A stretch of 64,000 bases of DNA from Drosophila persimilis (taxonomy: Eukaryota; Arthropoda; Insecta; Diptera; Drosophilidae), in contig NW_020825390.1 of assembly GCF_003286085.1 (NCBI RefSeq), positions 33,035 to 97,034 on the forward strand, given 5' to 3'. The translations under genes and the position numbers were made by a program. The notes under the pieces were generated by a model. That model was not told where the DNA came from. It saw nothing but the letters and a program-made list of their open reading frames with translations, and did not search any database. This document shows positions 1 through 10,223 of the stretch, piece after piece. The stretch's first letter is position 1, and every line of letters starts with the position of its first letter.

Positions 1-1176
1 TCAAACGAAACTATAAGTAGACACGCGACAATATTAGTTGCATGTTTTAACCAAGCTCGTTCCCTGATACACGACAATAAAGAAAAGTTAAATACTCAGC
101 ATTGGTCGTATGTATCAAGATTTTTGAATAGATTAAAAACAAATTTAAATAGCATCAAATCAAAATATTCACTAGACATAACTATACCTTCGATTTTGAA
201 TACTCCAGTATTAGTCGAGGAAGACACAAACACAGATTTAGAGGGCGAATCTGAAATCGCAAGCGGTTCAGATACACATATAAAAGAAGAAGACCTAGGC
301 GACCTTACGATACCAGCGGTAATCACACTAACCAATCTAGTTGATTCTGAATCAGAGTCTATTACTGAAGTAAAAACTCTAAAAATGGCCATGTCACAAC
401 TAGAATTTCTTAAGCTAGCCGCTTCACTCATACCTGAGTTTAGTGGAAAGCCTGAGAATCTACAAAGTTTCATTGATGCTCTTAGCTTAGTGGATTCACT
501 TAAGGGAACACATGAAACTACAGCAGTCAACCTAATAAAAACTAAACTCAAAGGCCATATTCGAAACTTAATCACCACTGAACAAACAATAGTGTCCATA
601 ATAGACAAACTAACAAGCGGTATAAAAGGCGAATCAGCCAAAGCAATATCAGCTAAATTGTTCAATCTGCAGCAAAAGCAAAAGACGGCAAGTCAATATA
701 TTCAAGAAGTTGAACAGTTGACAAGGGCTTTGCAATCGGCACATATGATTAACGGTGTATCGCAAGAATATGCCGAAGAATTGAGCCTACAAGTTGCTGT
801 AAAATCAATCATAGGAAACAGCACAATTGACGAAGTTAGGTCTGTAATGAAATCACGAAATTTCAATACAATGAGTGAGATTACAACTGTGTTCGTCGAT
901 AGTTGCACAGACGCAGTAGGACACCCAAATACAGTCCTATATGCTGCACAACCGAGATATAATACTAACCGAGCGTATAACCGCGGAAACTACCGTGGAA
1001 ACTACCAAAATAATAATTATGGCAACAACAGAGGTAGAGGCCAATATAGAGGAAACTATAGAGGCCGCGGTAACTCATACAGAGGCCATAACAATAATAG
1101 TGGCAATAACAACAATGTGAGAATTGCCCAGAATGAATCGGGAAACTCACAACAGCCCTTAGGTACGCAGCAATAG
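1..1176 (+). CDS. gag: Gag of gypsy-class LTR element (5' partial)
   Basis: Structural capsid protein of the LTR element. The frame is open from base 1, so the true start lies outside the window. The central part, around bases 390-900, has the capsid-like helix-rich sequence typical of gypsy-class Gag (a LIPEFSGKPENL-type segment). The C terminus, about 955-1120, is a run of RGN/RGNY repeats, a basic Arg-Gly-Asn nucleic-acid-binding tail; no CCHC knuckle is present. The stop is TAG at 1174-1176. The following pol frame is -1 relative to gag and is open across the gag end, fitting -1 frameshift expression as in many gypsy elements. Confidence 0.85.
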   Translation, partial: SNETISRHATILVACFNQARSLIHDNKEKLNTQHWSYVSRFLNRLKTNLNSIKSKYSLDITIPSILNTPVLVEEDTNTDLEGESEIASGSDTHIKEEDLGDLTIPAVITLTNLVDSESESITEVKTLKMAMSQLEFLKLAASLIPEFSGKPENLQSFIDALSLVDSLKGTHETTAVNLIKTKLKGHIRNLITTEQTIVSIIDKLTSGIKGESAKAISAKLFNLQQKQKTASQYIQEVEQLTRALQSAHMINGVSQEYAEELSLQVAVKSIIGNSTIDEVRSVMKSRNFNTMSEITTVFVDSCTDAVGHPNTVLYAAQPRYNTNRAYNRGNYRGNYQNNNYGNNRGRGQYRGNYRGRGNSYRGHNNNSGNNNNVRIAQNESGNSQQPLGTQQ

Positions 1177-1178
1177 AC

Positions 1179-2045
1179 AGTAAAAAGGTTCATTCGATTA
1201 ATCTTAGTATAAATATATTCGTAACATTCACAAACGTAGCTACAGGCAAGAAATTAATATTTTTGATAGATACTGGTGCAGACATATCTCTGTTAAAAGA
1301 CAATTCAGACACTTTTAATGACATAAACAAAAACAACAAAATAAATATCCAGGGAATTAATCAAGGATTAATTCAATCTAAAGGAATGACATCCTTAGAA
1401 ATACAAACAACTAAATATATAATTCCACACAACTTCCATATTGTCGAATCAACTTTTTCTATACCGTGTGACGGAATTTTAGGAATAGATTTTATTAAAA
1501 AATTTAATTGTCAACTAGATTTCACACCTTCAAAAGATCTGCTCATAATAAGACCAGACAATCTAAACTACCCTATTTATGTTCCCATAAATCACAGCTC
1601 TGGTAACAATACAATAGTGTTACCAGCACGATCCGAAGTTGTCCGTAAAATTGAGTTAACTTCAAATGAAGATAGCATTTTTATTCCGAACCAGGAAATT
1701 CAACCTGGTATATATGCAGCAAACACAGTCGTAACAACTGCAAATGCATTCGTCCGTTTACTTAATACAACTAGTACCGACAAAATGATCAATATAAATA
1801 AGTTGAATTATGAACCATTAGCAAATTATGATATATCCGAAATAAATAATGAAACTAGAACGAACGATGTTATATCAAAGTTATCTAAAAATTTTCCAAA
1901 ACTATTTAATAAACAATTAAAAGAACTTTGTTGTAACTACGCAGACATATTCGGACTTGATACCGAATCAATAACAACCAATAATTTTTACAAGCAGAAA
2001 CTAAGATTAAAAGATAAGGAACCTGTATATATAAAAAAATTATAG
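1179..2045 (+). pseudogene. pol: Pol N-terminal part: aspartic protease (frame broken after)
   Basis: Aspartic protease region of Pol with the active-site motif D-T-G-A-D near 1270. It should cleave the Gag-Pol polyprotein. The frame is open upstream into the gag end (the -1 frame relative to gag), so no ATG is needed. It ends prematurely at 2045, just after an A-run at about 2033-2039, while RT homology continues in a different frame from about 2041. The simplest reading is a one-base length change in the homopolymer, either a real mutation or a sequencing error. Confidence 0.8.
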
Positions 2046-4767
2046 AAATCCTCATAGTCAAAAAGACGAAATCCAAGCTCAAGTCGATAAACTAATCAAA
2101 GATAGAATAGTTGAACCGTCAGCCTCAGAATACAACAGTCCACTTTTACTAGTACCAAAGAAATCCATAGACAACAAAAAGAAAAAATGGCGATTAGTAG
2201 TTGACTATCGCCAAATTAATAAAAAATTACTATCCGATAAATTTCCACTTCCTAGGATCGATGATATCTTGGATCAACTAGGAAGAGCAAAATATTTCTC
2301 TTGCCTTGACTTAATGTCAGGATTCCATCAGATTGAGCTAGACGAAAACTCTAGAGATATAACATCCTTTTCAACGAGCAACGGCTCTTATCGCTTCACG
2401 CGATTACCATTTGGTTTGAAAATAGCTCCCAATTCATTCCAAAGAATGATGACTATCGCATTCTCTGGACTTGAACCATCACAAGCATTCCTCTATATGG
2501 ATGACTTAATAGTAATCGGTTGTTCCGAAAAACACATGCTTAACAATTTAATTAGTGTTTTTGACATGTGTAGGAAACACAACTTGAAACTACATCCTGA
2601 AAAATGTTCATTTTTCATGCATGAAGTCACATTTTTGGGCCACAAATGCACAGATAAGGGAATCTTACCAGATGACAAAAAGTTTGACGTCATATTAAAT
2701 TATCCAGTCCCACATGACTCTGATAGCGCTAGACGTTTTATAGCATTTTGTAATTACTATAACAAGCATATAACAAGATTAAATAAAAAGAATGTTCCAT
2801 TTGAATGGACTAATGACTGTCAAAATGCATTTGAATATCTTAAAGCTCAATTAATAAAGCCTACTCTGTTACAATATCCAGATTTTACGAAAGAATTTTG
2901 TATAATCACCGATGCTAGTAAGCAAGCCTGTGGTGCAGTGCTAACACAAGCCCACAACGGAACTCAACTCCCAATAGCTTACGCATCGAGAGCATTTACC
3001 AAAGGAGAAAGTAACAAAAGTACGACGGAACAAGAGTTAACAGCTATTTATTGGGTAATCACCAAATTTAGACCCTATGTCTACGGAACTCATTTCATAG
3101 TAAAAACAGACCATAGACCACTAACATTTTTGTTTTCAATGACAAACCCCAGTTCTAAATTAACGCGTATGAGACTTGAATTAGAGGAGTATAATTTTAC
3201 TGTAGAGTACCTAAGAGGCAAAGATAATTTTGTAGCCGATGCATTGTCACGGATAACAATATCTGAACTAAAAGACATACAAAATAAAGTCCTGAAAGTC
3301 ACTACCAGGTATCAAAGTAGACAAAAATTCTGCGCAGAAAACAACAAAGTAGAGATGCCAAAGCAATCTACCGAAACAGCTTCTCAGCCCAACGTATACG
3401 AAGTCATTAATAATGATGAAGTACGTAAAGTAGTGACCTTGCATATAAAAGATATGCTATGTTTCTTTAAACATGGTCAGAAAATTATAGCAAGAATTGA
3501 TATTGGAGATTTATATACTAATAATGGAAATATTGACTTAGGACAACTATTTCCAAGGCTAGAAAAAGAAGCCGGTATATTAAAAATCAGCCAATTGAAA
3601 ATGGCACCGTGGGAAAATATCTTTGAAAAGGTTTCAATAGATAATTTCAAAATTATGGGCAATAAAATATTGAAAACATTGAGAGTAGCGCTACTCAACC
3701 CGGTGACCACATTAACAAATGTTAAAGAGAAAGAAGCTATATTGTCTACACTACATGATGATCCAGTACAAGGAGGTCACACAGGCATTGCAAAAACCTT
3801 GGCCAAGGTCAAAAGACATTATTACTGGAAAGGTATGACTCGCGATATAACAGAGCACATCCGGAAATGTCAGAAATGTCAAAAAGCAAAAACGACAACA
3901 AATATAAAGACCCCTTTAACAATTACAGAAACCCCGATGAAGGCTTTTGACAGAGTGATAGTGGATACAATTGGTCCACTACCCAAGTCAGAAAAAGGCA
4001 ATGAATATGCAGTCACGCTCATATGTGACTTGACTAAATATCTAGTTGCTATACCTGTCGAAAATAAAAGCGCAGCAACTGTTGCAACGGCAATATTTGA
4101 ATCATTTATTCTCAAGTACGGTCCAATGAAGACGTTCATTTCGGACATGGGAACGGAATATAAAAATTCAATTATAAACGATTTGTGCAAATATTTAAAA
4201 ATAAAAAATATAACATCAACTGCACACCATCATCAAACTGTTGGAACAATAGAAAGGAGCCACAGAACATTTAACGAATACATACGATCCTATATATCAG
4301 TAAATAAAACTGATTGGGACGTATGGCTTCCATATTTTGTTTATTGTTTCAATACAACCCCCTCTATGGCACATAATTATTGTCCATATGAGTTAGTATT
4401 TGGTAAGACTAATAATCTACCTAAATATTTTGATAGCATAAGTAATATAGAACCTATATATAACATAGAAGACTACGCTAAAGAAAGTAGATATAGATTA
4501 GAAGTAGCATACAAAAGAGCAAGAAATATGCTCGAGTTAAATAAACAGAAAAATAAGGAATTATATGATTTAAAAACTAGGAACATAACGCTATCAATAG
4601 GAGATAAAGTTCTACTAAAAAACGAAGTAGGCCATAAGCTAGATCTTAAATACACAGGGCCCTATATAGTTGAAAAAATCGAAGATAATGATAATATAGT
4701 TATTTCCGGAAATAAGAATAAAAAACAAACAGTTCACAAAGATAGGTTAAAATCTTTTAATTCATAA
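2041..4767 (+). pseudogene. pol: Pol main part: RT, RNase H, integrase
   Basis: This segment holds the rest of Pol. RT shows the FGLKIAPNSFQ motif and catalytic YMDD near 2500. RNase H shows TDAS near 2910, a TTEQEL acidic motif and the ADALSR end near 3235. Integrase starts with the HHCC zinc-binding region near 3770-3890 (H-x-G-H and C-x2-C). The DDE core follows: VDTIGPL near 3960, SDMGTEY near 4145 and an E in TIERSH near 4250. A GPY/F-like module (KYTGPYIVEKI) lies near 4650. The catalytic residues are all present, but the frame is offset from the protease segment by one base. Confidence 0.87.
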
Positions 4768-4990
4768 CAGACACAAAATAAAACAAATAAAATACAAAAA
4801 AAAAAGAAAAAAAATTTAATTATACAAGATGTGCAAAAAGATATGTATACACAAAAAAAAAAAAAAAAAAAAAAACATTAAATACATTACAAATACAAAA
4901 AAATCCTCAAAACAAAATTTTTTATATATATAAAATAAATTTAAGTAAAATAACTACATTTAATTACGTTATTTTTCAAAAGGAGGGAGA
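4768..4990 (+). other. A-rich 3' untranslated region ending in polypurine tract
   Basis: Strongly A-rich non-coding stretch with an internal run of more than 20 A near 4853-4876. It ends in a purine tract (AAAAGGAGGGAGA, 4978-4990) directly against the TG start of the 3' LTR, the expected plus-strand primer of an LTR element. I see no env-like or other frame here. Confidence 0.8.
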
Positions 4991-5322
4991 TGTGGTATGT
5001 GCATATATTGAGTGTACACTGTACCCAATGGTTAACAATAAATGTATCAGCAACACATTGTTGCAGTACACAAACAAAACCACTTCAAGTGAGCGTGCAA
5101 TATGATCGCCGCTTATGCGCTAAGCTAAGTCAGCATTCCCACGCTGACCACTTGAAGCATATATATATATACACATATGTACATACGGCTCTTGCCCTCT
5201 CGATTATGCTGATAAGACAAATATGTATAAAGCCGCTCCGCTGTTGGCGTAACCGGCAGCGCAGCTATGCGGTCTGAGTTATAAGAATAAATTCAATAAA
5301 GATATTCAAAAAACCGAAGTCA
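4991..5322 (+). repeat. 3' LTR of the gypsy-class element
   Basis: The LTR starts TGTGGTATGT after the polypurine tract and ends in CA at 5321-5322, where the interrupted TART-like gag resumes. It contains a TATAAAG box near 5225 and two AATAAA signals near 5286-5299, consistent with promoter and polyadenylation functions. The length of 332 bp cannot be checked because the 5' LTR is off the window. Confidence 0.75.
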
Positions 5323-5324
5323 AA

Positions 5325-6944
5325 CGGGATGCTGAAAATGAAACAAATATAGAAAATTATATATCACAAGCCAGTAATAAAAATAAATCGTCCACAAATA
5401 AAATTAAAGCCAAAAAAAATTTATTTCAACTACTAATTCAGGCATCTCCCCCAACAATGACCATGAGTAGATCTTCACCCCTGACGGAGCTAGAAAATAG
5501 CAATGACTTGGTCAAAAATTGGCTCAGGGATATGCCAATGACTAGGACCCTCAACACGGCAGTCATCCCTGCCCCCATTATTACCCCCGGTAAAAGATTG
5601 AATAGGGACATGGACAGCACTGACGAGGACAAATCCCCCGTTGGCACACCGAGAATGGACCTTGATCTTGACCTTAACACCCCAAAATTCCAAAGCATCG
5701 CCGCCAAAAAGTTTGCCTCCGAGTTCAAGAATGTAAAAAAGCACAACTCCACTGAGGCAAACAGGCTATCAACGTCACCTCCCAAGAAGAAAGGTAATGA
5801 CACTGGGGTGTCACACGTCGTCCCTGTGCCAAACGAAAATGCTCAGCCTTGTCCACTCCACACAATGAATAGGCATAGCAAAGATCTCAATGACAGCGAA
5901 AGTAACCATATCGAACAGCCTGAGCTCCTTCCATGGCAGGTAGTGCCATCGAGCAAGAGAGTGCCTTCTATTCACATAGCTGGTGTCAAAGCTATTGTTC
6001 CCCTACTAGAACAACTAAATTATACAGCGGGTGTGGACAGCTTCAAAACGAAAAGCACCCCAGGGAACGGTATCAGAATCCAATGCGTTGATATGAACGC
6101 CCATAGGAAAATAACACAACTCCTCCACGACCAAAAGTTGCTAATGCATACGCACCAGCCAAACGGTCAGCGTGGTGCACGTTATATTCTGAGACACCTG
6201 CACTACTCGACGACGAATGAGTGGATTTCTGCTGAATTAAAAAAAAGGGCCTTCGTCGTCAGATTCTGCGCCAACATGAAGCATGTAGCTACAGGAAGGC
6301 CAATAAACATGTTCGATCTAGAGATTGAGCAGAAAAGGGATGGCTCGCATGACGAAATTCTAAAGATAAATGTATTAGGAGGACAGTCAGTGGCATTTGA
6401 AAAAAAGCTGCCACCCAGGAATCCTCTGCAATGCCACAGGTGCCAGGCCTATGGTCACACCAGAAACTATTGCCGGAACGAGCCCAAATGCATGAAGTGT
6501 GCCAGAGGCCACCTCTCAACCGAATGCACGAAGCCCAGGCACACCCCAGCCAAGTGCGCAAACTGCGACGGGGAACATGTCAGCTGCTTTAAGGGCTGTC
6601 CAGCCTTTAAAGCCGCCAGAAGCAGGCTCAAGGTGAACAAACTGATCAACGATGATAGACTCACAAAGCAAGCTTTAGGGAGGCCCAGCGCATGGGAGCA
6701 GATATCCAAACGTCCTCAAACATTCCGAGTGGCCCCCTTTCCAGCAGGTAGCCATCGCAGGGATGTGAGTGGCTGTGACGAGGGCCGAAGTGGACCAGTG
6801 AGGGGCTTCACAAACCCTTTCTCTGGCAGAAATGTCCAACCCAAGCCCAGCCACCATAGTACCGAAATCAAGAGAAGGCTTACCAAGATTAAGAACAGAG
6901 AAAAGAGAAAAGAGAAAACAAACAACCAGCCAAAAAAAGGATAA
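5325..6944 (+). pseudogene. gag: TART-like Gag, interrupted at 5' end and shifted near 3' end
   Basis: Nucleic-acid-binding Gag of a telomeric-type jockey-clade element. The frame is open from the LTR junction at 5325, with a possible internal ATG at 5457; the real N terminus was cut off by the LTR insertion. A conserved pre-zinc-finger (PRE_C2HC-like) domain lies around 5975-6420. Three CCHC-type knuckles follow at 6430-6605: CHRC-QAYG-H, CMKC-ARG-H and CANC-DGE-H. The tail downstream is basic. The frame stops at 6944 just after an A-run (6932-6938); gag-like coding continues in another frame. Confidence 0.8.
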
Positions 6945-7266
6945 AGTAGGGAAAGGACGGATAGCTCCTATAGCCGTGGACATGAATCCCAACCCAGCCG
7001 CCAGCCATCTGGAGAAATTCCAGAATAGACTGCGAGAGGAGCAGATTGCACTCTCACAGTCCTCTAAAACAATGGCAGTGGGTCCGGCCGAACCTGAAAG
7101 CAAGCGATTTGAAGAAAGGCTGAACAAGATCGAAGCCAGCATAAGTGACATCCTGGCTGCCATCAGTCAACTAGGCAGTCTAGTGCAGAGCCTTCCCTCC
7201 AACGACAAGTCCGTGCCTCTCAGGGCAGACAGAGATAACAGCAGCCAAATGGAAGAAGACAACTAA
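6940..7266 (+). pseudogene. TART-like Gag C-terminal coiled-coil segment, frameshifted
   Basis: This stretch continues Gag in a different frame from the main gag ORF. It contains a segment resembling the NPAxxHLxKFQxxLR motif seen in the other Gag copies of this window, then a heptad-patterned helix (ERLNKIEASISDILAAISQL), a likely coiled coil for Gag multimerisation. It ends in an acidic tail at the stop near 7264. The separation from the main ORF is best explained by an indel in the A-run at 6932-6938. Confidence 0.65.
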
Positions 7267-7356
7267 AATGACTTATGTTAATATCACAGGCAACATTGAC
7301 ATCCAGCCAATAAAAATTTATTCATGCACACAAACAACAGCAGCAACAACAACAAT

Positions 7357-7424
7357 TCCAATACGTTAAGGGTAGCCTTTTGGAATGCCTGTGGAATAAA
7401 AAATAAAATGATTAAATCAGAAAC
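7357..7424 (+). pseudogene. Truncated start of TART-like endonuclease
   Basis: About 22 codons match the beginning of an AP-type endonuclease (a VAFWNACGI motif), comparable to the complete domain at 15990 onward in element C. Homology stops abruptly near 7424 and the sequence passes into A-rich 3'-region DNA, so the rest of pol has been deleted. Confidence 0.6.
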
Positions 7425-8582
7425 TCATATGACAAATGTGAACATACATGGTCATCGAAACAAGGGTCAAGCAGGATGCATGGAATCACCCAATTTTGCT
7501 CGACAAATCCTGGGCTGGTCCTTGATTATTGACACCTTACCACCTGAAATGTAAATAAATAAAGTTAAAATCATTACAAAAAATCATTAAAAGCCAATAA
7601 ATATAACAACAAAAACTACTTACCAAATTTATCATGAATCTGAAAATAGAAAAACCTGAAAGCAAAACAAAATATAAAATAACTATTTACATAACAAATT
7701 AATTTAAATAAATACTCAAACAATTTGTAGACATCAGGAGCGGCAGCCCTTCCAAGAGACACGCTTGAAAAACCATTTACATTGGAATAAAGCTGCACCA
7801 AAATGTGGCGAAGGCCCCTCACGTCATACATGGAATCACCCAACTTTGCTCTACAAATTCTAAGCTGGTCCTTGATTGCTGACACCTTACCACCTGAAAT
7901 GTAAATAAATAAAGTTAAAATCATCACAAAAAAAATCATTTAAAGCCAATAAACTACCCACCAAATCTATCATACATACATACATACAAAATAACTATTT
8001 ACATAACAATCAATGTCAGTAAATACGCAAACAAGTTGTAGACATCAAGCGCAACAGCCAGTGAAAATAAAACAAATATCAGTCATCAAAAGCCAACAAA
8101 TATAACAATAAATACTTACCTTTGTATGTGACACCTTACCACCAAACCAGCCAAAAATAAAACTGCAGATAAAATAAAATTTCAATTGGCGTAAAAACAA
8201 TTGAAATCACTTTTTCTTTTTCACACCAATTTTCTTTAAACCTGAAAATAAAACACTATACTCTTTAAAAGTCAACAAATATAACAACATAAATTACCTA
8301 ACTTGATTGCTGACACTCTATTACCAAACCTGTAAATAAAATAAAATTAAATTCAGCCAAAATACAATTTAAAACACTTACCAAATCTGCCGCAAACCTG
8401 AAAATAAAACAACCAAAGTCCTAAAAAAAAAAAAAAAGAGCCAACAAATATAACAACATAAACTACACAAAATTACATACAAATTATTACAAAGCTGAAG
8501 ACAAAACCTGCCAATTAAATAAATAAAACACATATTGGTGTACGAAATTAGCTGTATGTACATAATAAATTTACATGTGTAT
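7425..8582 (+). other. A-rich 3' region of element A with antisense splice-like signals
   Basis: Low-complexity, C- and A-rich sequence without credible coding. A segment near 7470-7560 recurs near 7826-7920 (shared GGAATCACCCAA... and ACACCTTACCACCTGAAATG words), so it is internally duplicated. On the minus strand it carries repeated polypyrimidine-CAG acceptors closely followed by GTAAG donors, including a 16-nt exon-like segment at 8382-8397. I see no RNA gene. Confidence 0.55.
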
Positions 8583-9344
8583 GTCAGCAACTAAGTAAGC
8601 AGCCAGAAGACATCCCAACGCAACATCCAGTGAATCAACTTGAAAATAAAATAATTATATTCAATAAAAGCCAACAAATATAAAAACAAAAATTACTTAA
8701 CTTGAATGCCGACAATTTACCACCAAACCTATAACATATAAACCTGCAAATAAAACAAAATTAAATTCAGCCAAAATACAATTCAAAACACTTACCAAAT
8801 CTGCAGCAAACCTGAAAGTAAAACAAAATTTAAAACGTCAGCAACTAAGCAAGCAACCAGAAGACATCCCAACACAACATCCAGGGAATCAACTTGAAAA
8901 TAAAATAATTATATTCAATAAAAGCCAACAAATATAAAAACAAAAATTACTTAACTTGAATGCCGACAATTTACCACCAAACCTACAAAATATAAACCTG
9001 CAAATAAAATAAAATTAAATTCAGCCAAAATACAATTCAGAACACTTACCAAATCTGCAGCAAACCTGAAAATAAAACAAAATTTAAAACGTCAGCAACT
9101 AAGCAAGCAACCAGAAGACATCCCAACACAACATCCAGGGAATCAACTTGAAAATAAAATAATCATATTCAATAAAAGCCAACAAATATAAAAACAAAAA
9201 TTACTTAACTTTAGTGCCGACAATTTACCACCAAACCTACAAAATATAAACCTGCAAATAAAATAAAATTAAATTCAGCCAAAATACAATTCAGAACACT
9301 TGCCAAATCTGCAGCAAACCTGAAAATAAAACAAAATTTAAAAA
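8583..9344 (+). repeat. Three tandem 254-bp repeats
   Basis: Copies begin at 8583, 8837 and 9091, each with GTCAGCAACTAAG, spaced exactly 254 bp. Each contains the same antisense module: acceptor (TTTATTTTCAG on the minus strand in copies two and three), a 16-nt exon-like word, and a donor (GTAAGTG in the first two copies, GCAAGTG in the third). The exon-like words are at 8796-8811, 9050-9065 and 9304-9319. The first copy is the most diverged. Confidence 0.85.
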
Positions 9345-10223
9345 AATAATCAGTCAAAACACAAATCAATTCACTTACTACGATAGCCATCAAACTAACC
9401 AATCAAAACCTGCAAATAAAATACAATCAAAATCAGCCAAAACAGAAATAGACTCGCTTACCAAATACAACGCAAAACTCCAAATAAACCAATTGAACCT
9501 GCAAATAGAATACATTTAATAATCAGCCAAAACACAAATTAATTCACTTACTACGATAGCTTCCAAACAAACCAATCAAAACCTGCAAATAAAATACAAA
9601 CAAAACATAAACCTGAAAACAAAATAATATTAAAATCAGCCAGGAGTTTCATATTCATCCACAGAAAGAAGCATATGCGTCGCCGTTCTTCTTAGAGTTG
9701 CACCGATTGGATTCGGCCAGGAAAAGAGGGACGAGGCGATGCCGCGCTTGCGTTGCCGATGCTTGGAGGTCTCCCTGTCGTCCATGCCTCCGTTTCGCAC
9801 CGGATGAGGGGTCCAGGAGCGGCGTTACAAAATTTTTATACCTAAGTCAAAAAAAAGAACAAGAAAACACAAGCCAATCTTAACTTTGTTTACAAAAGCC
9901 AGTAATCGATAACTGTATAGTATTTTTCTGTATATTTTATCAATGTTACCGTAATGTTAAAAAAATACCTAAATGTTAAAAAAATTGTAAAAGTTTCCAT
10001 AAATAATGTTAAATGTTGCTAATAGTGATAAGAACATTAATAAAGATTGCGTCAGGGTCACTCTAAGTGCTCTGAGCAAGTTTATACATCAAAAAAAGCA
10101 AAAAATTAATAAAATAAAACATAAAAAAATACTACAATCAAGGGCCACTAAAGGAATTAAATAAAAGCAATTAAAAACAAACAAAGAGGTGTTGAGCAAA
10201 AAGAACAAAATTTTTCTCTGGAG
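9345..10223 (+). other. 3' remainder of element A and 5' untranslated region of element B
   Basis: 9345-9650 continues the A-rich 3' region with further AACCTGCAAATAAAA words (antisense acceptors). 9650-9840 is a more GC-rich block without recognisable coding. After an A-run near 9852-9859 the sequence is AT-rich up to the gag ATG of element B at 10224. The exact junction between the two elements is uncertain. Confidence 0.45.

Larger units (their letters stand above)
1..5322 (+). mobile_element. Ty3/gypsy-class LTR retrotransposon, left end outside window
   Basis: The order is gag, protease, RT, RNase H, integrase, A-rich 3' region, polypurine tract and 3' LTR. No env frame follows pol. The 5' LTR and leader lie left of base 1. 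Gag carries an Arg/Gly/Asn-rich tail instead of zinc knuckles, and the RT and integrase resemble the mdg1/412 group, but the subgroup is my judgement and not certain. The element sits inside the gag of a TART-like element: sequence after the 3' LTR resumes mid-gag and matches 10540-10707. A one-base length change breaks pol, so this copy is probably not autonomous. Confidence 0.88.
5323..9850 (+). mobile_element. TART-like non-LTR retrotransposon A (interrupted, pol mostly lost)
   Basis: A jockey-clade element consisting of gag, a very short endonuclease start, and a long A-rich 3' region. Its gag is interrupted on the left by the LTR element. Most of pol is missing: endonuclease homology stops near 7424 and unrelated A-rich sequence with antisense splice-like signals follows. 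The 3' boundary with element B is not clear; an A-run near 9852-9859 may mark the old tail. The gag N-terminal sequence matches element B at 10540-10707 almost exactly, so A and B share a gag type. Confidence 0.65.

Noticed and set aside
4853..4876. Long A-run as the poly(A) tail of a non-LTR element
   Set aside because: It lies between pol and the polypurine tract of the LTR element, inside its 3' untranslated region.
8583..9344. Regular repeats as a possible CRISPR-like array
   Set aside because: Whole 254-bp units are duplicated with no unique spacers, and the context is a Drosophila retrotransposon 3' region.
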